Origin: an uncultured Clostridia bacterium
GTDB taxonomy: Bacteria; Bacillota; Clostridia; Christensenellales; Borkfalkiaceae
Reading direction: 5' to 3'
Assembly (NCBI GenBank): GCA_947631195.1
Contig: CANRKK010000001.1
Span: 1 to 64,000, forward strand
DNA: 64,000 bases
The position numbers were made by a program, and so were the translations under genes. The notes below the pieces were generated by a model. It ran no database searches and was not told the DNA's origin. It saw nothing but the letters and a program-made list of their open reading frames with translations. The stretch's first letter is position 1. Each line of letters begins with the position of its first letter. This document shows positions 18,706 to 28,382 of the stretch, piece by piece.

Positions 18706-19446
18706 ATGTTAAAAGATCGCGCCGCAAACACGCTTGTTTGCTTTTTTGACAGCGGTATAGGGGGGCTCAACCTGATGTACCGCTTTTATAAGCGCCGCCC
18801 CGGCTGCAATTTGGCCTACTTTGCAGATAACTACAACATTCCGTACGGCAACCGCGCCGAAAGCGATGTTCTCGGGCGGGTCGACCAAATCTTTGAAAAA
18901 ATCGCGCTCCTCAACCCGTCCGCGGCGGTAGTGGCCTGCAACACCGTCACTGCGCTGTGTATCGGGTTTTTGAGGCGCAAATACGACTTTCCTATAATAG
19001 GAATACAGCCTGCTGTCAAGCCCGCCGTAAAGGCCGCAAAGCGCTGTTTGCTGCTCGCCACGCCCGCCACGGTAAACAGCGTGGCGGTAAGGGAACTTAT
19101 TAAGCGCTACGGCAACGGCAGGGTTGTTCCCGCGCCCTGCCCCGACCTTGCCGCCTACGTTGAAAACAATATATTCGAGATTTGCGCGGAGGAAGTTGAG
19201 GCGTTGCTGCCACCGGCCGAATGTGACGGCGTGGTTTTGGGCTGCACACACTACAGTTTTGTGTCGGACATAATTTCTGCGCACTATAATTGCGAGGTCT
19301 ACGACGGGGCGGAGGGGACGGTCAATCAGATTTGCAAAATTTTAGGGATTTCTGACCACCAAGGTTTTTGCCCCCAAGAAGTGGCATTTTATGGCGGAAA
19401 TTGCCTGAAAAACGCCAATATATTCAATATTTTAAAAAACAGTTGA
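18706..19446 (+). CDS. murI: Glutamate racemase
   Basis: FFDSGIGGLNLM, ACNTVTAL, VLGCTHYSFV. Confidence 0.93.
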   Translation: MLKDRAANTLVCFFDSGIGGLNLMYRFYKRRPGCNLAYFADNYNIPYGNRAESDVLGRVDQIFEKIALLNPSAAVVACNTVTALCIGFLRRKYDFPIIGIQPAVKPAVKAAKRCLLLATPATVNSVAVRELIKRYGNGRVVPAPCPDLAAYVENNIFEICAEEVEALLPPAECDGVVLGCTHYSFVSDIISAHYNCEVYDGAEGTVNQICKILGISDHQGFCPQEVAFYGGNCLKNANIFNILKNS

Positions 19447-19462
19447 CCGCATCTTTTGTCCG

Positions 19463-19549
19463 ATGGTGGGTCGAAGTGGTTGTTTGTCCCAAAAATTACA
19501 AACTTTTTATTGAAAAGTGGTTGACAGTGGTCAAATATGGTGCTATACT
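19463..19549 (+). promoter_or_regulatory. mraZ promoter with tandem MraZ-box-like repeats
   Basis: TTGACA (19521-19526), 17-nt spacer, TATACT (19544-19549). 7-mers ATGGTGG/GAAGTGG and AAAGTGG/ACAGTGG repeat at 10-bp period. Confidence 0.6.
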
Positions 19550-19578
19550 TTTATTACAGTTTGTAGTTGGTGAAATAG

Positions 19579-20052
19579 ATGCGTATTCTGACCGGTTCGT
19601 ATAACCACACGGTTGACGATAAAAACAGAATAAGAATCCCTGCCAAGCTCAGGAGCGACTTGTTTGCGGACGACGCCGGGGAAGGCGACAAGGAAAAGAA
19701 GTACAGTCTTGTTTTCCATACGGGCACCGACGGTTGCGTTGCCGTTTACACGCAGGAGACGGTTGACAGAATTCTTGCTCCGTTTGCGGAAGTCAAGCTG
19801 TCCGACTTTGAAAGGTACAAGAACGTGAGAAAGTATTTAAACACGTTCGAAACTATTGAAAGCGACCCGCAGGGCAGATTTGTACTTCCGTTGAGGTTCA
19901 AAAAGCACGCAAAAATCAAAAAGGATTTAATAATCTGCGGAACAGTAGACCACATTGAAATCTGGGCCAAAGAAGTGTACGATCAATACTTTGGCATAGA
20001 CGAAATGGATGTTCCCGACATAAACGAACTCGTTGCAAAACTTGACATATAA
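19579..20052 (+). CDS. mraZ: Transcriptional regulator MraZ
   Basis: MRILTGSYNHTVDDKNRIRIPAKLR; upstream of rsmH. Confidence 0.93.
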   Translation: MRILTGSYNHTVDDKNRIRIPAKLRSDLFADDAGEGDKEKKYSLVFHTGTDGCVAVYTQETVDRILAPFAEVKLSDFERYKNVRKYLNTFETIESDPQGRFVLPLRFKKHAKIKKDLIICGTVDHIEIWAKEVYDQYFGIDEMDVPDINELVAKLDI

Positions 20053-20055
20053 AAC

Positions 20056-20997
20056 ATGAAAGAGTTTTCCCATATCCCTGTGATGCTCGAGGAGTGCATG
20101 CAGGCGCTCGATTTAAAAAACGGCGGCATATATTTTGACGGCACTTTAGGGGCTGCGGGGCACTCATACGAGATTTTAAAGCGGACTTCGCCCGACGGCA
20201 GGCTGGTTGCAACCGACCTTGACGACGAGGCCATAGAGGCGGCCTGCGGGCGGCTGAAAGAGTTTGAGGGGCGGTTTTCGGTTTATAAATCCAACTATAA
20301 AAACTACGAACAGGTTTTTAAAGACGCAAACATAGAGAGCCTTGACGGAATATTGCTCGACTTAGGCGTTTCCAGCCATCAGCTGGACGACGTGAGCAGG
20401 GGATTCAGTTATATGCATGCGGAGGCCCCGCTTGACATGAGAATGGATGTAACCCAGCCGCTGACAGCCGAATATATAGTAAACAATTATTCCCAATCGG
20501 AGCTCACAAGGATTTTAAGAGAATACGGCGAAGAAAAGTTTGCCCCGCAAATTGCCGCCAACATTGTTAAGGCGAGAACCCGAAACGCAATAACAACAGG
20601 CGGACAGCTGACGCAAATAATAGAAAGCAGTATTCCCGCCAAGTTCCGCCAGAACGGACCGCCAGCGAGAAAGAGTTTTCAGGCGATAAGAATTGCCGTA
20701 AACGGAGAATTAACAGGGCTGTACGAATGTGTTTTGGGCCTGACCCGAAGGCTTAAAAAGGGCGGACGTATAGCGATAATTACATTTCATTCTCTTGAGG
20801 ACAGAATAGTAAAGCAAGCGTTTAAATTGCTGGAATGTGACTGCATATGCGATAAAAGTTTACCCGTGTGCGTATGCGGCAAAAAGCAGGAGATTGAAAT
20901 AATCACAAAAAAGCCCATAGTTGCAAGCGACAGGGAAATGGTTGTAAATCCCCGCTCGCGCAGTGCAAAGCTGAGGGTGGCAAAAAAAATTATTTAG
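20056..20997 (+). CDS. rsmH: 16S rRNA (cytosine1402-N4)-methyltransferase
   Basis: HIPVMLEECMQAL, YFDGTLGAAGHS, ILLDLGVSSHQLD, AIITFHSLEDRIVKQ. Confidence 0.96.
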   Translation: MKEFSHIPVMLEECMQALDLKNGGIYFDGTLGAAGHSYEILKRTSPDGRLVATDLDDEAIEAACGRLKEFEGRFSVYKSNYKNYEQVFKDANIESLDGILLDLGVSSHQLDDVSRGFSYMHAEAPLDMRMDVTQPLTAEYIVNNYSQSELTRILREYGEEKFAPQIAANIVKARTRNAITTGGQLTQIIESSIPAKFRQNGPPARKSFQAIRIAVNGELTGLYECVLGLTRRLKKGGRIAIITFHSLEDRIVKQAFKLLECDCICDKSLPVCVCGKKQEIEIITKKPIVASDREMVVNPRSRSAKLRVAKKII

Positions 20998-21014
20998 TGC
21001 GATAAGGAGAAAAT

Positions 21015-21731
21015 ATGGCAGTCGCAACACCTATCTTGGAGAGAAAAACAGAAGAACGGGAAATAACGAACGACAGACAAGATAATACTGCAATGATGAC
21101 GGAAGATGAAATACACAACTTCAGAATTCCCAACATGTACGCCCGTCTTATCAATCCCGCGTCAAAACTGAGTGATTTTAAAACCGAACCGCAGACCCCG
21201 ACCGTTCCGCTCGTACAGGCATATGCCGCCCCGCAGGAACAGCAGGTTGCGCCCAATCAGGTATATTTGGTACAGAACGCGCGCGCAGACGCCGATATTT
21301 TCCGTGCGGACAGCGCGGTAAACATGAGGCCCGTCGCAGTTACGGAAGTTGACGCCGCGCCCCAGACCAACGACGAAGACAACGAGGATTTAGTGCCTTC
21401 ACGCACGACTATGCAGTACTCTGCCGAGGCAAAAGCAGATCTCGACGAGGGCACGATTATAAACAAAGGCGCGCAGAAGCATATAAGTTTGTCAAAGAGG
21501 GACAAAATCGTCATCGGTGTGGTTATATCGGTAATAATTGCGCTGTTTGTGCTTATTATCGTAAACTCCGTTTTGATTTCAAACGTAAACGACGATTTGG
21601 GAACTCTGCAAACGTCTTTAAACGATTCCCGCAGCTCTTATGAAAACGTTGTAAACGAAGTCAACGAATACGAATCTAATTTTGACGCCACGTTGCAGGC
21701 TTTGGCCGAGCAATACGGCATGGTAAAATAA
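21015..21731 (+). CDS. FtsL-like septum protein with long N-terminal cytoplasmic region
   Basis: Position between rsmH and the transpeptidase gene. Single TM followed by short coiled segment. Confidence 0.5.
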   Translation: MAVATPILERKTEEREITNDRQDNTAMMTEDEIHNFRIPNMYARLINPASKLSDFKTEPQTPTVPLVQAYAAPQEQQVAPNQVYLVQNARADADIFRADSAVNMRPVAVTEVDAAPQTNDEDNEDLVPSRTTMQYSAEAKADLDEGTIINKGAQKHISLSKRDKIVIGVVISVIIALFVLIIVNSVLISNVNDDLGTLQTSLNDSRSSYENVVNEVNEYESNFDATLQALAEQYGMVK

Positions 21732-21741
21732 GGAGAATATC

Positions 21742-23487
21742 ATCAAACCGGATAAATCAGGTTTTTCAACCACGGTTATACAAAAGAGGTTGTTGTCATT
21801 GGGATTGGCAATAACCTTTATTTTTTTCGTAATTATATGCAGATTGTTGTATGTTCAGCTATGCTGGAGCGACGAGCTGATTTTGCGCGCAACGGACCAG
21901 TGGAACAGGGAAATCCCCGTAATTGCGGAAAGGGGCACGATAACCGACAGAAACGGCGTTGTTTTGGCCGGTAACCGTTCGACGTTCAGCGTTTTTTTGC
22001 GCCCGAACGCCGTGTCCGACGCAGAGTTTACCTCGACGGTACTGAGCGGCATATTCGGCGCCGACCAACAAAAACTATTGGAAAAAATCAAAAACGGCAA
22101 AGTTTCCGAGATTACCGTTGCGCGCCAGACCGAAAAGCAGGATGTGGAAAAGCTGGTTTCATACAATTTGCCAGGCGTTTACTATGCCCGCGACAATTCG
22201 CGCAGCTACGCATATGGCGACGCGCTCTGCCAGGTGCTCGGTTTTACCGCCTCGGACGGCAGCGGGGTAACGGGAGCGGAAAAATACTATGATAACATTC
22301 TCTGCGGTTCCAACGGCGAGATTACATATTCCACCGACATAGTGGGTATCGAAACCGAAGATTCGACGGTTGTGTACCGCGAAGCCACTGCAGGGGACAG
22401 CGTCAAACTTACTATTGACATCGATATTCAGCTTTCCGTTGAGGAGGCGATTAAAACCGCCTACATCGAAAAACAGGCCAAGTCTGCTTCGTGTGTCGTG
22501 CTCGATCCGCAAAATTTTGAGATACTTGCGATGGCCAACTATCCTTCGTACGATTTAAACGAGATTCCCCGCGACGACACGGAAACGCTTAACCGCCTGA
22601 CGAGAAATCTGATTGTGTGCGATATATACGAACCGGGCTCTACCTTCAAGGTCATAACTGCGGCCGCCAATATCGAAGAATATCTGCAGGGCAACAGCCG
22701 CGCTTTTTCAAATTCATATATATTCAACAGCAGCAGAACCCGCACCGTTGACGGCACAAAAATCAAATGCTGGTCAAGTCACGAAAACGGCAAACATGCA
22801 AACCAAACGCTTGCAATGGCTTTGAACAACAGTTGCAACCCGTGTTTTACGGATATAGCGCTCTCACTCGGCAGCGAAACATTTTACCGCTATCTCCAAA
22901 ACTTCGGATTCGGAAACGTGACGGGCTTGGACTTTTCGGGCGAAGCGCTCGGGATGCTTATCCCGCAGTCGGCGGTGAGGGACTGCGATCTTGCGAGAAT
23001 AGGCTTCGGGCAGACGGTTGCCGTAACGGGAGTGCAACTGGCCTGCGCCGTTGCCGCGGCGGTAAACGGCGGAAATTATTATATTCCGCACCTTTTAAAG
23101 AGCGTTGTTTCGGCAGACGGTAAAACGGTAAAGGACAATGCGCCGATACTCAAAAACAAAGTTATAAGCGGTGAAGCCTCACAAATTCTTGCGGAAATGC
23201 TGGAGGGCGTTGTTACCGCAGGCAGCGGAACGCACGCCTACATCGAGGGCTACAGAGTGGGCGGCAAAACGGGCACGGCACAAAAATATGAAGACGGTCA
23301 CGTTGCGCAGGGCAAATATGTGTCGTCTTTTGCGGGCTTTTTTCCTGCCGATAATCCCAAATATCTCGCCCTTGTGATAATTGACGAGCCTCAAGGGACT
23401 TATTATGGCAGCACGGTTGCCGCGCCCGTGGCTAAACAGATCTTTGAAGATATAATTAATTTAAAAAATATTCAGCCATATGTTTGA
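21742..23487 (+). CDS. Division/sporulation transpeptidase (FtsI/SpoVD family PBP)
   Basis: EPGSTFKVITAAANIEE, SxN motif SCNP, KTG motif GGKTGTAQKYEDG. The ORF-track start is TTG 21790; the reading frame is open to an AGGAG-preceded ATC at 21742. Confidence 0.85.
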   Translation: MKPDKSGFSTTVIQKRLLSLGLAITFIFFVIICRLLYVQLCWSDELILRATDQWNREIPVIAERGTITDRNGVVLAGNRSTFSVFLRPNAVSDAEFTSTVLSGIFGADQQKLLEKIKNGKVSEITVARQTEKQDVEKLVSYNLPGVYYARDNSRSYAYGDALCQVLGFTASDGSGVTGAEKYYDNILCGSNGEITYSTDIVGIETEDSTVVYREATAGDSVKLTIDIDIQLSVEEAIKTAYIEKQAKSASCVVLDPQNFEILAMANYPSYDLNEIPRDDTETLNRLTRNLIVCDIYEPGSTFKVITAAANIEEYLQGNSRAFSNSYIFNSSRTRTVDGTKIKCWSSHENGKHANQTLAMALNNSCNPCFTDIALSLGSETFYRYLQNFGFGNVTGLDFSGEALGMLIPQSAVRDCDLARIGFGQTVAVTGVQLACAVAAAVNGGNYYIPHLLKSVVSADGKTVKDNAPILKNKVISGEASQILAEMLEGVVTAGSGTHAYIEGYRVGGKTGTAQKYEDGHVAQGKYVSSFAGFFPADNPKYLALVIIDEPQGTYYGSTVAAPVAKQIFEDIINLKNIQPYV

Positions 23488-23498
23488 CAGGTGGGTTT

Positions 23499-24938
23499 AT
23501 GTTACTTGGTTATCTTTCGGAGCAAATTGAGTTTAAAGAGCGCAGAGGTGATATGCAAACGGAAATCTGCGGTATAGCTACCGACAGCCGAAAAGTGAAG
23601 CGCGGCGATCTGTTTGTCTGCTATGCGGGAGTAAACTTCGATTCCCATTCGCGCATAGACGAGGCTAAAAAAAACGGAGCCGCGGCGCTTGTATGTGAAA
23701 AATTTGTAGAAACGGATTTGCCGTTGATAATAGTAGAAAACGGCAGGGAGCAGGTGGCAAAACTCGCAAGGGCGTTCTACGGTTTTCCCGATAAAAAACT
23801 AAAACTGGTCGGCGTTACGGGGACAAACGGCAAAACCACAACGACACATATGCTGGCTGAAATTTTTAAGGCGGCGGGCTACAAGACGGGGATTATTGGG
23901 ACGTTGGGCATAACTTATGGTGAAAAGGTCATTGCCCCCGAACTCACAACGCCCGATCCCGTCTATCTGCACTCGGTATTTGCCGACATGGTTTCAAACG
24001 GGGTGCAATTTGTATTTATGGAAGTTTCGGCGCACGCGCTGTATTTCAATAAAATAGACGGGTTGCACTTTGAAGCGGGCATATTTACAAATTGCACGCA
24101 GGATCACCTCGACTTTTTCGGAAGCATGAAGGAGTATTCCGAATGTAAAAAATTGCTGTTCAAAGACGGCAGGTGCGATTATGCGGTTATAAATTCCGAC
24201 GACGAACTGGGCCTTGAACTCATAAGAACGTTAAAAAACACCGTCAGCTACGGAATAGGAAATCCCGCCGACGTCTTTGCCGTGGATATCGTTGAAAAGC
24301 TCAGCGGCACAACTTTTGTTTTAAACCTGATGGACGAACTTTACGAAATCAAACTTTATCTGCCCGCGCTCTATAACGTATACAACGCCATGGCGGCCGC
24401 CGCCTGCGCGCATATACTCGGAATAAATACCGTAACTATCGCAAAAGGGCTAAAACAACTCAAAAAAGTTGCGGGACGGCTGGAGCATGTGGCGAACTAT
24501 AACGGCGCGGATATTTTTGTGGATTTTGCGCACACGCCCGACGGATTGGAAAAGTCGCTGCAGTCGCTCAAAAAATTATGTAAAGGCAAGCTGTACTGTC
24601 TTTTCGGGTGCGGGGGCAACAGGGATAAAACCAAGCGCCCGCTGATGGGGGCGGTTGCGGGGAAATATGCGGATTTTTGCATAATCACATCGGACAATCC
24701 GCGCTATGAGGAACCGTTTGACATAATATCCGAGGTGGAAAAAGGCGTTAAACCGTTCGGCAAAAAGTACGTAACCGTTACCGAGCGCGAAGTGGCCACG
24801 GAATATGCCATTCGGCTGCTTGAAAAAGGGGATATATTGCTTGTGGCAGGCAAGGGGGGAGAGCATTATCAGGACATTATGGGTATAAAACACAACTACG
24901 ACGACAATACAGTTATAAAAAAGATTATTGGCGATTAA
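23499..24938 (+). CDS. murE: UDP-N-acetylmuramoyl-tripeptide synthetase
   Basis: GVTGTNGKTTTTHMLAEI, DFAHTPDGLEKSL, TSDNPRYEEP. Confidence 0.94.
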   Translation: MLLGYLSEQIEFKERRGDMQTEICGIATDSRKVKRGDLFVCYAGVNFDSHSRIDEAKKNGAAALVCEKFVETDLPLIIVENGREQVAKLARAFYGFPDKKLKLVGVTGTNGKTTTTHMLAEIFKAAGYKTGIIGTLGITYGEKVIAPELTTPDPVYLHSVFADMVSNGVQFVFMEVSAHALYFNKIDGLHFEAGIFTNCTQDHLDFFGSMKEYSECKKLLFKDGRCDYAVINSDDELGLELIRTLKNTVSYGIGNPADVFAVDIVEKLSGTTFVLNLMDELYEIKLYLPALYNVYNAMAAAACAHILGINTVTIAKGLKQLKKVAGRLEHVANYNGADIFVDFAHTPDGLEKSLQSLKKLCKGKLYCLFGCGGNRDKTKRPLMGAVAGKYADFCIITSDNPRYEEPFDIISEVEKGVKPFGKKYVTVTEREVATEYAIRLLEKGDILLVAGKGGEHYQDIMGIKHNYDDNTVIKKIIGD

Positions 24939-25883
24939 ATGAAAATTTTGCTGATAAGCGCGCTTTCGGCATTTGCGGCGTCCTTTGTTTTATTGCTGGT
25001 TTTAATGCCGCTTTTAAAAAAGCTAAAGGCCGGGCAGTATATTTTAGGCTATGTTAAGGAACATATGTCAAAGAGCGGGACTCCCACGATGGGCGGGCTC
25101 GCCTTTATTGCCGCAATAATTATTGTCGGGCTATGCGTAAGGGGATTGGATAAAGGCAGGGTGAATTTGACCCTTGCCGTAACCGGCGGCTTTGCCGTAG
25201 TAGGTTTTTTAGACGATTTTTTGAAGATATACCGAAAGGAAAACGAGGGTCTTAAACCATACCAAAAAATAATTTTTCAATTTGCGATTGCCTCGGTTGC
25301 GGGCGTATATTGCTACGTCAACAACCTCACGAGGGTAGCCGTCCCGTTCTCGGGCGGGTATAGCGTCGACCTGAAGTGGGGCATTATTCCGCTTGTCGTA
25401 TTTATATTTTTGGCCACGGTAAATTGCGTGAATCTTACCGACGGGCTTGACGGTCTGGCAGGCGGGACAAGCATTGCGTACCTTTTGCCTTTCGGCATAA
25501 TGCTCAATATACGCGGGTCCGCGCTGGACGCACTGTGCTTTGCCGCGGTGGGAGCACTTGCGGCTTTTTTGATTTTCAACACCAACAAGGCCTCGATATT
25601 TATGGGGGACACGGGCTCGCTTGCGCTCGGCGGATTTATAGCATGCATGTCGGTGTTTACGGAAAATTCTCTATATATTCCTTTTCTCGGAATAATGTTC
25701 GTGGTTTCCGGAATATCGGTAATACTACAGGTAATATATTATAAACGGACAAGGAAGAGGATATTTCTGATGGCCCCGTATCATCATCATCTGCAAAAAA
25801 AGGGCTATTCGGAAGGAAAAATCGCGTTTGCGTATTTTATTATAACCTCCCTGGTCGGAATAATCTGTTTGTTGTTGGTATGA
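24939..25883 (+). CDS. mraY: Phospho-N-acetylmuramoyl-pentapeptide transferase
   Basis: SGTPTMGGLAFI, NLTDGLDGLAGG, APYHHHLQKKGYSE. Confidence 0.95.
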   Translation: MKILLISALSAFAASFVLLLVLMPLLKKLKAGQYILGYVKEHMSKSGTPTMGGLAFIAAIIIVGLCVRGLDKGRVNLTLAVTGGFAVVGFLDDFLKIYRKENEGLKPYQKIIFQFAIASVAGVYCYVNNLTRVAVPFSGGYSVDLKWGIIPLVVFIFLATVNCVNLTDGLDGLAGGTSIAYLLPFGIMLNIRGSALDALCFAAVGALAAFLIFNTNKASIFMGDTGSLALGGFIACMSVFTENSLYIPFLGIMFVVSGISVILQVIYYKRTRKRIFLMAPYHHHLQKKGYSEGKIAFAYFIITSLVGIICLLLV

Positions 25884-25889
25884 GGTAAA

Positions 25890-27242
25890 ATGTATTTTAA
25901 AAATCAAAAATTTTTAGTTGCCGGACTTTCCAAATCCGGGGAGAGCAGCGCGCGGTTTCTTTTGGCGAGAGGCGCCGAAGTATATCTCTATGACGACGTG
26001 ATAAGCGAAGCCGTTTCGGCAGTGTGCATAAAACTCGAAGAACTCGGCGCGCACGTCATTTCCGCAGGCGATTGCGACCAGGCGGCTTTCAATTGCGACG
26101 TGTTGGTTTTAAGCCCGGGAATTCCCATCGATACTGCGCTCCCTATTGCGTTCAGAAAGCAGGGCAAGGCAATTATAGGCGAAGAGGAGTTGGGCGCTCT
26201 TTACCTGCGCGCCACAGCCGTGGCCGTAACGGGAACTAACGGCAAGACCACGACGGTGTCCATGCTCAACGACGCTATCAACGCTTGCGGCAAGCATTCG
26301 GTCGCGTGCGGAAATATCGGGAATCCTCTCGTAAAAGAGGTTGAAAATCTTTCTTTTGACGATTTTGCCGTTGTAGAGGTATCGTCTTTCCAGCTTGAAA
26401 CGCTCTCAAGCCTGCGCCCGCACATTGCGATTATTACAAATGTTACCGAAGATCACCTCAACCGCCATTATAATATGGAAAATTACATATTTTTAAAGGC
26501 GAAAATTTTGAGGAACCTGCGTGAAAGCGAATATGCCGTTTTGAATTACGACGACCCCGTGGTGCGCGGTTTTGCAAAAAATTGCAAGGCAAAAGTAGTT
26601 TATTTTTCGGCGCAGGGCAAGATTGACGGAGCATATGCGGAGGGAGGAAGTTTATTTTTTAAGGGCGAGAAATATCTGGATACGGCAGATATGATTTTGG
26701 GGGGAGTGCACAATATTTATAATGCGCTTGCCTGCATAGCTGCGGCGGGAATTCTCGGTTTGGACAAAAACGCGGTTGGCAAATCGATTTGCGCCTTTAA
26801 AGGAATAAAACACAGAATTGAAAAAATACGCGAATTCGGCGGCGTAACTTACATAGACGACAGCAAGGGAACAAATGCGGACGCAACGGTAAAGGCGGCA
26901 CAGGCAATGAAGGCGCCCACGGTCATTCTCCTCGGCGGAAAGGACAAAGGCTATGATTATGGGCCCCTCTTTGAAAGTTTAAATTCAACCGCCGTGATAC
27001 ACGCCGTCATATACGGCGAAAACAGATTTAAAATGTTGAACGCGGCCATAAAGGCAGGTTTTGTGAGCGTTTCGCTCTGTTCGGAGTTTGCAACGGCCGT
27101 AAAACTTGCGGCATATATCGCAAAACCGGGCCAAAACGTGCTACTCAGTCCCGCAAGCTCATCGTTTGACAGTTTTGCTAATTATGAGGAACGCGGAGAC
27201 GCGTTTAAAGCGTTGGTGGAAAATTTGGATGAAGCCACTTAA
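25890..27242 (+). CDS. murD: UDP-N-acetylmuramoylalanine-D-glutamate ligase
   Basis: AVTGTNGKTTTVSML, NVTEDHLNRH, DDSKGTNADAT, LSPASSSFDSFANYEERG. Confidence 0.95.
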   Translation: MYFKNQKFLVAGLSKSGESSARFLLARGAEVYLYDDVISEAVSAVCIKLEELGAHVISAGDCDQAAFNCDVLVLSPGIPIDTALPIAFRKQGKAIIGEEELGALYLRATAVAVTGTNGKTTTVSMLNDAINACGKHSVACGNIGNPLVKEVENLSFDDFAVVEVSSFQLETLSSLRPHIAIITNVTEDHLNRHYNMENYIFLKAKILRNLRESEYAVLNYDDPVVRGFAKNCKAKVVYFSAQGKIDGAYAEGGSLFFKGEKYLDTADMILGGVHNIYNALACIAAAGILGLDKNAVGKSICAFKGIKHRIEKIREFGGVTYIDDSKGTNADATVKAAQAMKAPTVILLGGKDKGYDYGPLFESLNSTAVIHAVIYGENRFKMLNAAIKAGFVSVSLCSEFATAVKLAAYIAKPGQNVLLSPASSSFDSFANYEERGDAFKALVENLDEAT

Positions 27243-28326
27243 AAGTACCAAAAAAGCGGGAGATATCCCGCTTTTAATATGCGTTTTTCTGATGGCGTGT
27301 TTCGGCTGCGTCATGATCTATTCCGCGAGTTACTACACGGCGGGAGTGCAATTCGGAGATAAGTTTTATTTTGTAAAAAAGCAGATTGCGGGGTTGATTC
27401 TCGGGACGGCGGCAATGCTCGGAGCGGCGTTTTTGCCCTATCAAAAACTTGCGAAACTGAAGTTTCCCGCAATCATAATCTCGGTTATCCTTCTGGCGCT
27501 TGTATTTGTCCCGGGGATAGGTGTAACGAACTACGGCGCGACGCGCTGGATAGGTTTCGGCGGGCTTACAATCCAGCCTTCGGAAATTGCCAAATATTCT
27601 TTTGCGCTCTTTGCGGCCGCATATTTTGCCAAAAATTATAAAAAAGTCAAAACGGTAACGGGTATTTTGCCCGTGCTCGCCGTGGGATTGCTGCTGTGTC
27701 TGTTGGTCATAATCGAACCGAATATGTCGATAACGATGTGTTTGGGCCTTCTGATGCTCGCAATCATTTTTTTGAGCGGCACAAACTTTAAAACCTTTTT
27801 GATAATAATAATTCCGTGCGCTATCGCCGTGCCGTTGCTTATTATCCTTGAACCGTACAGGTTGCAAAGATTATCCGCGTTTATCGATCCGTGGGCGTCG
27901 CCTAAAGGAGAGGGATACCAACTTATCCAGTCGCTCTATGCTCTCGGCAACGGCGGCCTGTTTGGAAGGGGTATTTTCAATTCAACGCAAAAATACCGCT
28001 TTTTGCCCTTTGCGGAGAGCGATTTTATTCTTGCCATAATGGGAGAGGAACTTGGCTTTTTCGGTCTTTTGGTCTTTTTTGCCGCGTGCGGTTTTATAAT
28101 CTTCCGCGGTATAAGGATAGCCAAAAACTGTAGCGACCGCTTCGGCTATATGCTTGCTGCGGGGTTTACGCTGGTTTATGGCATACAAGTTATGATCAAC
28201 GCCCTTGTGGTCAGCGGCGCCATACCGCCCACGGGTCTGCCGTTGCCGCTGATTTCAAGCGGAAATACGTCACTTATAATCACCATGGCTTCGATGGGGG
28301 TGCTTTACAATATTTCGCGGAATTAA
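27229..28326 (+). CDS. ftsW: Cell division protein FtsW (SEDS glycosyltransferase)
   Basis: MIYSASYYTAG, TRWIGFGGLTIQPSEIAK, GNTSLIITMASMGVLYNISR. ATG at 27229 overlaps murD. Confidence 0.9.
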   Translation: MKPLKSTKKAGDIPLLICVFLMACFGCVMIYSASYYTAGVQFGDKFYFVKKQIAGLILGTAAMLGAAFLPYQKLAKLKFPAIIISVILLALVFVPGIGVTNYGATRWIGFGGLTIQPSEIAKYSFALFAAAYFAKNYKKVKTVTGILPVLAVGLLLCLLVIIEPNMSITMCLGLLMLAIIFLSGTNFKTFLIIIIPCAIAVPLLIILEPYRLQRLSAFIDPWASPKGEGYQLIQSLYALGNGGLFGRGIFNSTQKYRFLPFAESDFILAIMGEELGFFGLLVFFAACGFIIFRGIRIAKNCSDRFGYMLAAGFTLVYGIQVMINALVVSGAIPPTGLPLPLISSGNTSLIITMASMGVLYNISRN

Positions 28327-28382
28327 CAAGGCGAAAGCTGTCCGCCATATAATAAAGTATATTTTACTATTCGGAGTCAATA

